Assembly (NCBI RefSeq): GCF_041903755.1
Contig: NZ_JBBWVE010000019.1
Location: 62,001-126,000, forward strand
Direction: 5' to 3'
Source of the DNA: Thiocapsa roseilacustris
Lineage (GTDB): Bacteria > Pseudomonadota > Gammaproteobacteria > Chromatiales > Chromatiaceae
Length of the DNA: 64,000 nt
Position 1 is the first letter of the stretch. Every line of letters starts with the position of its first letter. Below, piece by piece: positions 8,639 through 16,046 of the stretch. The translations under genes and the position numbers were made by a program. Below the pieces are notes generated by a model. It was not told where the DNA came from, did not search any database, and saw only the letters and a list, made by a program, of their open reading frames with translations.

Positions 8639-8951
8639 ACGACACACCTCAACTTATCCGCCTGGAATTCTAGGCGCTTTGCCGTCGCCCTGATTTGATG
8701 CAGCGCAGTTAATAAGAACGTTAGCGAGCTCGAATGATTTAAAGCCGCGTCCTTGGTTCATCCGGGCGTTTTCGGGTGTTCGAACCCTAGCGGTTTCCAA
8801 GACCCTATACTGTGACGCGGTTTGGATGAGAAAGACGACCTACGGGTATGGAAGTTTGCGGAAATCGGCTTAAACCGCGCAAGCTCCGAAAGTTGTCGGA
8901 ACTGGTGCGGCCAGGCCACTCCAACACAACGTATACCGCACCGGGCGCGGT
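8639..8951. other. Intergenic region between aguA and the hyn operon, repeat-filled
   Basis: About 310 bases with no convincing gene. It must hold the promoter of the hyn operon (reading left from about 8640-8750), but no clear -35/-10 or sigma-54 site could be assigned. The left-hand edge of aguA and the middle of the region are occupied by repeat pieces described separately (8838-8869 and 8867-8958). Confidence 0.6.
8838..8869 (+). repeat. Right-end fragment of the 133-bp MITE-like element
   Basis: ACCTACGGGTATGGAAGTTT continuing to GCGGAAATCGGC matches, with at most single changes, the right ends of the complete copies at 45810-45942 and 61977-62109. The left 100 bases of the element are missing here. 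Confidence 0.75.
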
Positions 8952-8958
8952 TTAAGCC
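8867..8958. repeat. Inverted-repeat element with 14-bp perfect arms (TTAAACCGCG type)
   Basis: GGCTTAAACCGCGC at 8867-8880 and its exact complement GCGCGGTTTAAGCC at 8945-8958 enclose about 64 bases. The TAA stop of the agmatine deiminase gene (8952-8954) lies inside the right arm. A related element with 11-bp arms is at 61784-61867. Confidence 0.75.
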
Positions 8959-9995
8959 AGCACGCCCTCCATCAGCTGCATGCTGATGCAGTGCAGGCTG
9001 CCGCCCTGGCGGATCAGGGGCCGGCAGTCGATGGGCAGGACGGTGCGGTCCGGGAAGAGATGGCCTAGGGTGTCGAGCGCCTCGGCATCCGCCGGGTTGT
9101 CGTAGGTCGGCACGAGCACGGCGCCGTTGATGAGGAGAAAGTTCGCGTAGCCTGCCGGAAGGCGCTCGCCGTCGCCGTCCAGAACGGGGGCGGGGGTCGG
9201 TAAGGGCACCAGACGGTAGGGATTGCCCTGTGGGTCCCGCAAGGCCCGAAGCTCCTGCTCCATCGCGTGAAGCTCGGCGAAATCGGCATCGGTCGAGTCG
9301 GTACAGCGGGCGTAGCAAAGTGTGTCGGGGTCGCAGAAGCGCGCCAGGGTGTCGATGTGTCCGTCGGTGTCGTCGCCGCTGATGGCGCCGTGCTCGAGCC
9401 ACAGGAAGCGGCGTATGCCGAGACGCTCGGCGAGCAGCTGCTCGATCGCGTCGCGCGTCAGGCCCGGATTGCGTCGCGGGTCGACCAGCGTCCGGGTCAC
9501 CGCGAGCAGGGTGCCACGGCCATCGGTTTCGATCGCACCGCCTTCGAGAACCAGGTCGACGGCCTCCGGCGGGGCATCCCCGAAGAGGCCACCTTCGCTT
9601 AGGGTCACGGTGATGCGGTCGTCGCGATCGGCGGCGAACTTTCCGCCCCATCCGTTAAAACGGAAATCGAGCAGGAGCGGTTCTTCCGCGTCCGTGCGAA
9701 CCCCGATCGGTCCGTGATCGCGCGCCCAGGTGTCGTTGCTCGGGGCGAGACCGAAACGCTGGCTCTCGGGAGCGGCGCCCGCGGCTGCGACGCGTGTGCG
9801 GACTGCCGCGGCGTGCGCGGCGTCCCGGCAAACGTTCAGCACCGGCTCGTAACGCCCGACCAGGGCGGCGAGGTCGGCATAGAGGTGTTCGACCCGATCC
9901 AACTGATCGGCCCAGTCGGTGTCTTCGTGAGGCCAGGTGAGCATGACCCCGCTCTGGGGTTCCCACTCGGCAGGGAATCGGCGCATGGCAGGCAT
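8952..9995 (-). CDS. aguA: Agmatine deiminase / peptidyl-arginine deiminase family
   Basis: This 347-residue guanidine-modifying enzyme probably converts agmatine to N-carbamoylputrescine and ammonia in the arginine-decarboxylase route to putrescine. Family residues are visible: WEPQSGVMLTWPH at the start, NDTWARDHGP with the catalytic aspartate, the D-x-x-G-H motif GDDTDGHIDTLARF, and GGSLHCISMQL with the nucleophilic cysteine at about 336. ATG at 9995 (MPAMRRFPAEW) fits family length. A second ATG three codons on is possible, and upstream Shine-Dalgarno sequence is weak. The gene's stop codon lies within a repeat arm, so its last few residues (MEGVLA) may have been reshaped by that element. 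No nitrilase of the aguB type is adjacent. Confidence 0.93.
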   Translation of the reverse strand: MPAMRRFPAEWEPQSGVMLTWPHEDTDWADQLDRVEHLYADLAALVGRYEPVLNVCRDAAHAAAVRTRVAAAGAAPESQRFGLAPSNDTWARDHGPIGVRTDAEEPLLLDFRFNGWGGKFAADRDDRITVTLSEGGLFGDAPPEAVDLVLEGGAIETDGRGTLLAVTRTLVDPRRNPGLTRDAIEQLLAERLGIRRFLWLEHGAISGDDTDGHIDTLARFCDPDTLCYARCTDSTDADFAELHAMEQELRALRDPQGNPYRLVPLPTPAPVLDGDGERLPAGYANFLLINGAVLVPTYDNPADAEALDTLGHLFPDRTVLPIDCRPLIRQGGSLHCISMQLMEGVLA

Positions 9996-10041
9996 CTTTG
10001 TTGGGTTGTCGATGTGTCTATTGTATGCCGCACGCTCGCTG

Positions 10042-10326
10042 TCACCCCCAATTGAGTGCTTGCGACCAGAATCGGGTCCCGGCCTCGATCCCGACCCCTC
10101 CCTCCTCGACATGAACAACCATTCCGTCGATGATCTGCGGCGAGACGCCGTGCGGATGGATGTGCACCTGAATGAACTGATTGCGCGCGAGGGTCTCGGC
10201 GGTCTCGATGAAGAGCCCGCCCGCACTGAAGTTTCTGATTCGGCAGGGAGCTGGGCCGTGCTTGCCGCTCATGGCGAGGGTTGCGGGGATGTCGCTCTCG
10301 GTTCGATGATGCCATCGGCGTTCCAT
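10042..10326 (-). CDS. PilZ-domain protein (probable c-di-GMP receptor)
   Basis: This 94-residue protein consists of a single PilZ domain. The RRWHHR segment near the N-terminus supplies the R-x-x-x-R c-di-GMP-binding motif, and RNFSAGGLFIE supplies the [D/N]-x-S-x-x-G motif. The domain closes with VVHVEEGGVGIEAGTRF. ATG at 10326 was chosen because it follows a strong ribosome site (AAGAGGAGGACT, with a further AGAGG) and starts directly at the motif. The gene is next to a sensor/regulator remnant and not far from a GGDEF/EAL remnant, so local c-di-GMP signalling is plausible. The target is unknown. Confidence 0.88.
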   Translation of the reverse strand: MERRWHHRTESDIPATLAMSGKHGPAPCRIRNFSAGGLFIETAETLARNQFIQVHIHPHGVSPQIIDGMVVHVEEGGVGIEAGTRFWSQALNWG

Positions 10327-10397
10327 CCTCTTGAGTCCTCCTCTTCTCTTTTTGTTCGTGCGGAGCGGTGCAGAAATTCCGAGACCGTTCGAGAACA

Positions 10398-10477
10398 TTC
10401 TCGTTGTCGTAATCGACCGTCGATACGATCACGATTACGATTACGACAACGACAACGATTGGATTCGGTGCTCAACT
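10398..10477. repeat. Palindromic TTGTCG/CGACAA hexamer element, copy 1
   Basis: TTCTCGTTGTCG followed by TAATCGA, then ATTACGATTACGACAACGAC and TTCGGTGCTCAACT. The same frame of sequence, with more hexamer units, occurs at 20800-20887. The arms can pair into a hairpin. This copy lies just upstream of the PilZ gene. Confidence 0.7.
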
Positions 10478-10501
10478 GATTTCTGACGCGTTATTAAAGA
10501 T

Positions 10502-12300
10502 TTACAGGCGCAGTCGGCACGCAAGCGCCAAGCGGACCAGGTCCGCGGTCGAGTGGACCCCGAGCTTGTGCATCAGGTTGGCGCGATGTGTCTCGACTGT
10601 GCGGACATTGAGCTCGAGCGTGCCGGCAATCGCCTTATTGGTGTTTCCGCTGACGATCGCCTCAAGTACCTCACGCTCCTTGGGGGTGAGCTGCTCGAGC
10701 CGCTCGGCGATGATTCGCGGGTCGCCGATCTCGGCCCGGAAGCGCTCGTCCGCGGCGAGCGCCTTGCGCACGCGCTGCAGGAGCTCCTGGTGATTGACCG
10801 GTTTCTGAATGAGCTCGAATCGCGTACGGGGGCCATCGTGAGGTTGCACCAGATGGTCTGGCCCGATTTGCCGATATGTCGCAGCTCAAGGCTTTGCGCT
10901 TCGCCTCGGTCTCTGTCCCGGTCGTAGGACGTGCCCGCGACGATCCTCGCGATGTACCGGATCAATCCATCGTAATCATCCGGGTGGACGAGACTGCGAC
11001 AGGTCTGGGCGAGCAGCTCCTCTTGCGTGTAGCCGAGGATGTTGCAGAGCTTGCGGTTGACCGGGAGAAAGAAGCCCTGTGGGTCGCGGTGACAGATGCC
11101 GACCGCCGCTTGCTCGAAGGTGGCGCGAAAACACTCCTCGCTCTCGGTCAGCGCGCGCCGCACCGCGAGGTTGTCGAAGATGTCCGCGAGTCGTCCCGCG
11201 AGGGCCCGCACCAGGGTCAGATCGTCCTCGCTCCAGGTGCGTTCGACCCGACACTGATGCAGTCCCAGCAGCGAGGGCCGATCACCCTCGGGGCACACCG
11301 CGACCATCAGGCGCGAGCGCGGCGCGAAGCGGCCGCCCAGCATCGGAACCGCGCTCGGATCCGGATCCTGCAACCGAGCGGATGCGTTCAGGGCCGAGCG
11401 GATCAGGCGGCGCAGCGGGTCATCCATCGGGATGGTGTGATCAAAAAAAGGTTCGCCCGGGCAGCCCGGAACGGCGGCCTCTGCCAGTACGCGTACCTCG
11501 GCCGCGTCGGGATCGAACGGAGACAGCAGCCAGGCGCGATCCACCCGCAAGAGGTCATTCAAGACGGCCTGCGGGTCGAACGCGGCTGTCGCTGCGGCCG
11601 ACAGTCGCTCAAGTCCGCTCACCAGTCGATGTCTCGACTCCGCCGCGGCTGTTGCGATGTCGCGTTGCCTGCGCTCGTACTCCGCCTGCTTGCGCTCGGT
11701 CATGTCCGAGAGAATGGCGCGGATCTGCGCAGGCGTGCGCCCGGCCTCGCGCCGGCTTTCGAGCATCAGGGTTGGGGGCTCCGCGCAGATCGCCGCCTTG
11801 CCCGTTCTCAACCGCAGCTCGCAGCTCCTGCACGCCTGCGAGTGCAATGCGTCGGCAATATGGGCCTTCAGCAGCATGCGATCGTCCGGGGCGATGTAGG
11901 TGCTGAATGACCGACCGATCAATCGATTTCGGGACTGCCCGAGCAGTTTGGCGCCGGTCAGGTTGATGTCTCGGATCCTGCCCGCGACGTCGATCGAGAG
12001 GTCGCCGACCGGAGCGAAATCATAGAGGTCCGCATAGCACTCGCGCGACTCCTCCAGGACAGCACGCACCGCGAGCAGCTCGGGGTTTTGCTGCTCGAGC
12101 TCGATCTGATGGACCTGCAGCTCATGCACGAGGCGGGTCAGATCGTCCGACCCGTTGTCTGCGCGTCTGAGCTCCGCCGAGAGCCGCGTCAGCTGTGCAT
12201 CGCTCGCTTGGTCGAGTCTTGTCATCATTCTAGAAGATCCTGACCCATCCGTGTCCCCGGCCGGAGGGGTCGGCGAGGCCGTGCTCACAAAGCCGGCCAT
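10502..12300 (-). pseudogene. PAS-GAF-PAS sensor fused by deletion to the tail of a FixJ/NarL-type response regulator
   Basis: From ATG at 12300 (a later ATG at 12228 is also possible) the frame reads a coiled-coil start (LVHELQVHQIELEQQN), a PAS domain (CYADLYDFAPVGDLSID), a GAF-like domain (RLSAAATAAFDPQAVLN; HQCRVERTWSEDDLTLVRAL) and a second PAS domain (FRATFEQAAVGICHRDPQ). PAS ends at NLTMAPVRD, where a kinase core should follow. Instead another frame continues with FELIQKPVNHQELLQRVRKA, the end of a receiver domain. A LuxR-type helix-turn-helix follows (LTPKEREVLEAIVSGNTNKA, VETHRANLMHKLGVHS), ending at 10502. The histidine kinase core and most of the receiver domain were lost. The DNA-binding tail could still be made from ATG at 10849. 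Confidence 0.75.
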
Positions 12301-12446
12301 GTCGATGACTTTGCCCCGTAGGACGGACAAGCGCCGTCGCAGGGCGCCATGGACCTTGCTCGCGCTCGTTCACCCGACCGAGCGAAGCCGATCGGCCATG
12401 AGCCGACGGGGTGAGTAGGGTTTGATCTGGCGCTATCCCGGGACGC

Positions 12447-12878
12447 TTACATCAAAAGCGGCTGCAGGGTCGCGCTGTCGAGGTCGAGGCCGTGGATTCG
12501 GATCTGCTCCACGCCTTTCTCCTTCAGCTCGCGGGTGACCAAGACCAGCACCGCGATCCCGGAGTCGAAGATCCGGTCGACGCCGGTCAGGTCGAGTGTA
12601 CAGGCGTTGATGCTCCCGTCCACCGTTTGGCCGATCAGCAGCAAGGCAAAGGCGCAGCGCAGATCCAGCGAGCCATCGATCCGGATCTGCAGGTGGCCGT
12701 CTTCGATCTCATAGTCGAGATCCGCGGCCGGGGTTGCGATTCTCGGGTTACGGTTGCTCGTTCGGTCGGCGCCCTGGCGCTCGACATTGTGGAGTCCAAG
12801 GATTCTGGTGGCCTGATCGCCTTTGCTCAGCAAGGCCGAGGACGCCGTCCGCACGTGCATCGAGTCGAGTCGAGTCAT
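12447..12878 (-). CDS. STAS-domain protein (anti-sigma antagonist-like)
   Basis: This is a 143-residue protein whose C-terminal 95 residues form a STAS-like domain: LDYEIEDGHLQIRIDGSLDL, ACTLDLTGVDRIFDSGIAVL and VEQIRIHGLDLDSATLQPLL. The serine in DSGIAVL lies where SpoIIAA-type proteins are phosphorylated. The first 45 residues are low in conservation. ATG at 12878 follows GGGAGGAGAG, a good ribosome site. Such proteins act in partner-switching pathways with anti-sigma kinases or phosphatases. No kinase or phosphatase partner is beside it; the upstream neighbour is a GGDEF/EAL remnant. Confidence 0.75.
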   Translation of the reverse strand: MTRLDSMHVRTASSALLSKGDQATRILGLHNVERQGADRTSNRNPRIATPAADLDYEIEDGHLQIRIDGSLDLRCAFALLLIGQTVDGSINACTLDLTGVDRIFDSGIAVLVLVTRELKEKGVEQIRIHGLDLDSATLQPLLM

Positions 12879-13003
12879 GATGGTGCTCTCCTCCCGGTCA
12901 TAGTCGTTCTGTTTCACGCCGCGCCTCTTTGGCGGCGTCCGTCCGGGCCGGAGTGCGCCTGCGCACCCCGGCGGAATTGCTCCGGTTGTTTTCGAGTCGT
13001 TCC

Positions 13004-13334
13004 TCAGGCCCAGGTCTTGACGAACCGCATCAGTTCGTGCAGACCGAGCGGTTGGGTGTAGAGAAGCCCCTGTGCAATCGTACAACAGGACTCCCGCAGG
13101 AAATCGGCCTGGTTCTGCGTCTCGATGCCATGAGCGACGACGCGTATGCCCAGGGTCTTGCCCAGCGCTAAGTGTTCCCTCGTCGAGTCCCTCGGCCTGC
13201 CAACGCTTGCGCTCGGTGCAGGCGGTACGCAGCACCCAGGCATCGATTCCGCGGATCAGTCCGGTCTCCTCGGCAAATGAGAAACTCGTACCCCCGATCC
13301 GTGCGACCAGTCGCGGCTCGGCCGGCTGATGCAC
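13004..13334 (-). pseudogene. GGDEF/EAL (c-di-GMP turnover) gene remnant
   Basis: Short pieces of a diguanylate cyclase/phosphodiesterase are stitched together. LVARIGGTSFSFAEETGLIR joins the end of a degenerate GGDEF motif to the EAL-domain segment AEETGLIRGIDAWVLRTAC. After a frameshift and deletion the EAL C-terminus follows (TLGIRVVAHGIETQNQADFL, TIAQGLLYTQPLGLHELMRF), ending in a stop at 13004. The EAL catalytic motif itself and most of both domains are gone. Confidence 0.75.
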
Positions 13335-13467
13335 AAGCCAGGTTCTCGGTAAGGCAGGCCGTGCCTTTCATGCCATCACAGCGATGTTCCCTACGGGCGT
13401 GTCCGCCCGGCATCCCGTGCTACGGTTTTCGGGCGCGTCCGCGACCTTTGTGGTTAAATCCCGCGCC

Positions 13468-14718
13468 ATGTTCCATCCCATCGCCATCTACATCGGCCTT
13501 CGCTACACGCGAGCGAAACGCCGTAATCATTTCATCTCCTTCATCTCGGGCACCTCGATGGTGGGCATTACGCTCGGCATCGTGGCGCTGATCGTGGTGC
13601 TCTCGGTGATGAACGGTTTCCACAAGGAGATCCAGGCTCGCATCCTGAGCATGGCCTCGCATGCCACCCTCGCCGATCCCTACGGCGGAGGCATCAAGGA
13701 CTGGCGCGATGTGCTGGAGCGGGTTCGAGCGCACCCGGACGTCGTCGGTGCGGCACCCTTCGTCGAGGTGCAGGGGATGCTGGTCAACGGCTCGCAGGTG
13801 AGCGGCGCCCTGATCCGCGGCATCATTCCGACGGAGGAAGACCAGGTCGCGGAGCTGCGACGGGATATGGTCGCGGGATCGGTTGACGACCTGGTCGACG
13901 GGGAGTTTCGGATCATCCTCGGTCAGGATCTGGCGAATTTCCTGGGCGTGGTGCCCGGCGACAAGGTCACCGTCGTCACGCCGCAGGTGAGCGCGACGCC
14001 GGTCGGGATCATGCCGCGGCTCAAACGTTTCACCGTGAGCGGCGTCTTCTCGGTCGGCATGGCGGACTACGACCGCAATGCCGCCTTCATGCAGATGGGC
14101 GACGCGGCCAAGCTGCTGAGCTTGGGCGAGGCGGTCTCGGGTGTGCGCCTGAAGCTGACCGACATGTGGCTCGCGCCGCGACTCTCGCGCGACATCGCCT
14201 ACGAGCTCGGGGGGGTCTACCGTGTCCTGGACTGGACGCAGGTCCACAGCAACTTCTTCAGCGCATTGGCGATGGAGAAGCGGATGATGAGCATCATCCT
14301 TTTCCTAATCGTGGCTGTGGCCGCCTTCAACATCGTTTCGACCCTGGTGATGGTCGTCACCGACAAGCAGGCGGATATCGCGGTGCTGCGCACCCTGGGT
14401 GCCTCGCCCGCTCGCATCATGGGGATCTTCATGGTGCAGGGCACGGCGATCGGTTTGGTCGGGACCCTGATCGGGATGGTGGCCGGCGTGATCCTGGCGC
14501 TCAATGTCGAGACCGTCGTCGCCGGGATCGAGGGGCTCTTCGGCGTACACTTCTTGGATCCAACCATCTACTACATCAGCGCGCTGCCCTCGGACGTGCA
14601 TCTCGAAGACGTGCTGTTCGTCGGCGGCGCGGCCTTCCTCATGTCCGTGCTCGCGACCATCTATCCGGCGTGGCGTGCGGCGGCCACTCAACCGGCCGAG
14701 GCCCTGCGTTATGAGTGA
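13468..14718 (+). CDS. LolC/LolE-type lipoprotein-releasing ABC permease
   Basis: This 416-residue inner-membrane permease extracts lipoproteins and hands them to LolA. The N-terminus IAIYIGLRYTRAKRRNHFIS leads into a first membrane segment (MVGITLGIVALIVVLSVMNG). A large periplasmic domain follows, then three C-terminal membrane segments (MMSIILFLIVAVAAFNIVST, GTAIGLVGTLIGMVAGVILA, FVGGAAFLMSVLATIYPA). The end WRAAATQPAEALRYE is typical of LolC/E/F. Only one permease gene is present beside lolD, so the transporter may be a LolF-type homodimer with LolD, unless a second permease lies elsewhere. ATG at 13468 gives family length. Its stop overlaps the lolD start. Confidence 0.92.
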   Translation: MFHPIAIYIGLRYTRAKRRNHFISFISGTSMVGITLGIVALIVVLSVMNGFHKEIQARILSMASHATLADPYGGGIKDWRDVLERVRAHPDVVGAAPFVEVQGMLVNGSQVSGALIRGIIPTEEDQVAELRRDMVAGSVDDLVDGEFRIILGQDLANFLGVVPGDKVTVVTPQVSATPVGIMPRLKRFTVSGVFSVGMADYDRNAAFMQMGDAAKLLSLGEAVSGVRLKLTDMWLAPRLSRDIAYELGGVYRVLDWTQVHSNFFSALAMEKRMMSIILFLIVAVAAFNIVSTLVMVVTDKQADIAVLRTLGASPARIMGIFMVQGTAIGLVGTLIGMVAGVILALNVETVVAGIEGLFGVHFLDPTIYYISALPSDVHLEDVLFVGGAAFLMSVLATIYPAWRAAATQPAEALRYE

Positions 14719-15409
14719 TCTCGCGCCCGTGCTGGAGGTCAAGGGTCTGTCGAAGACCTTCCGCCAGGGTCCGTTGGAGGTCGAGGTGCTGCGCGATGTG
14801 GATTTTCGCGTCGGCGCCGGCGAGCGGATCGCGATCGTCGGGGCCTCGGGCTCGGGTAAGAGCACCCTGCTGCATTGTGTCGGCGGACTGGAGCGCCCGA
14901 GCAGCGGGAGCCTGCGCTGGCTCGGTCAGGAGGTCAACCGACTCTCCGAGGCCAAGCGCGGTCTGCTGCGCAACCGCCATCTCGGCTTTGTCTACCAGTT
15001 CCATCATCTGCTCGCCGAGTTCACCGCGCTCGAGAATGTCGCCATGCCGCTCTTGATCGGCGGCAGCCGGCCGGCCGAGGCACGCGATCGCGCGGCGGCC
15101 TTGCTGGATCGGGTGGGTCTCGGGAGCCGTGCCCGGCACAAACCCGGCGAGATGTCGGGGGGCGAGCGTCAGCGCGCGGCGGTGGCGCGCGCCCTGGTGA
15201 CTCATCCGGCCTGTCTTCTGGCGGACGAGCCCACCGGAAACCTGGATCGGATCACCGCCGGCCGCGTCTTCGACCTGATGCTGGAGCTCAATCTCGCGAT
15301 CGGTACCAGCCTGGTCATCGTCACACACGATCAGGAGCTGGCCGGTCGCATGGATCAGGTCTGGCGATTGGACGACGGGCGGTTGTCGCGCGACGCCGAC
15401 GCCCGATAG
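14711..15409 (+). CDS. lolD: LolD lipoprotein-releasing ABC ATPase
   Basis: This 232-residue ATP-binding subunit powers lipoprotein release. The Walker A motif GASGSGKST, the signature MSGGERQRAAVARAL, the Walker B ACLLADEPTGNLD and the switch histidine in VIVTHDQEL are all present. The Q-loop region FVYQFHHLLAEFTALENVA carries the LolD-type pattern. ATG at 14711 lies inside the last codons of the permease gene (8-base overlap), indicating translational coupling. The 3' end overlaps the convergent DUF2062 gene by about 55 bases. Confidence 0.95.
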   Translation: MSDLAPVLEVKGLSKTFRQGPLEVEVLRDVDFRVGAGERIAIVGASGSGKSTLLHCVGGLERPSSGSLRWLGQEVNRLSEAKRGLLRNRHLGFVYQFHHLLAEFTALENVAMPLLIGGSRPAEARDRAAALLDRVGLGSRARHKPGEMSGGERQRAAVARALVTHPACLLADEPTGNLDRITAGRVFDLMLELNLAIGTSLVIVTHDQELAGRMDQVWRLDDGRLSRDADAR

Positions 15410-15906
15410 CGTTCACGCCGCTCGCGGATCCGCCGCATCAGGTGCCAGCGCCAGAGCGTCTGGACGGTCAGATAACCCAGTCCGGAGCAGAGGAACGCAC
15501 AAACCAGGCTGCCGAGCATCAGCGGCCAGAGCACCGCGATCCAGTGGCGCCAGTCCAGCCAGTATTCCAGCGCGAAATGGCCGGGCTCGATGCCGAGCAT
15601 CCAGCACCCCAGGCGATAGGCGAAATAGAACATCGGCGGAATGGTGACCGGATTGGAGATCCAGGACACCACCACCGCGATCGGCAGGTTGACACGCAGG
15701 ACGATGGCTGCCCAGGCGGCGATCAGGGACTGGCCGACCGGCGGCAAAAACATCACGAACAGACCGATTGCGGTGGCGCCCGAGACCGAGTGACGATTCA
15801 GGTGCCAAAAGTTGGGGTCGTGCAGCAGTTTGCCGAAGACGCCGAAATGGCGATTGGCCCGGAAGGTGCCGGCCGCGGGTAGGTTTCTTTTGAGCCATCG
15901 TTTCAC
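15355..15906 (-). CDS. DUF2062-domain membrane protein
   Basis: This protein of about 183 residues carries the DUF2062 signature: HSVSGATAIGLFVMFLPPVG, then RVNLPIAVVVSWISNPVTIP and YRLGCWMLG. Two to three membrane segments are visible, and the C-terminus is arginine-rich. Family members commonly sit between lolDE and comEC in gammaproteobacteria, as here; their function is not established. No ATG fits, so a GTG at 15906 (VKRWLKRNLPAAG) is proposed; the ribosome site is weak. The 3' end overlaps the convergent lolD gene, which may limit where the true stop-proximal residues are conserved. Confidence 0.8.
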   Translation of the reverse strand: MKRWLKRNLPAAGTFRANRHFGVFGKLLHDPNFWHLNRHSVSGATAIGLFVMFLPPVGQSLIAAWAAIVLRVNLPIAVVVSWISNPVTIPPMFYFAYRLGCWMLGIEPGHFALEYWLDWRHWIAVLWPLMLGSLVCAFLCSGLGYLTVQTLWRWHLMRRIRERRERYRASASRDNRPSSNRQT

Positions 15907-16046
15907 GCCGCAAGTCCGGTGGATCTTACGCCAGAGGATCAGGCCGCGGAGTATATAGCAGTCATGGATAGATGCTGTGATCGGTGGTGTCGGGACCGGC
16001 GCATGCCGTCGAGCGGCGGTGGCGAATCCCCTGCGGCGCTCCGACA

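Noticed and set aside
8765..8800. Possible tRNA T-arm (GTTCGAACCC) near the hyn promoter
   Set aside because: No acceptor stem, anticodon arm or CCA pairing can be built around it.
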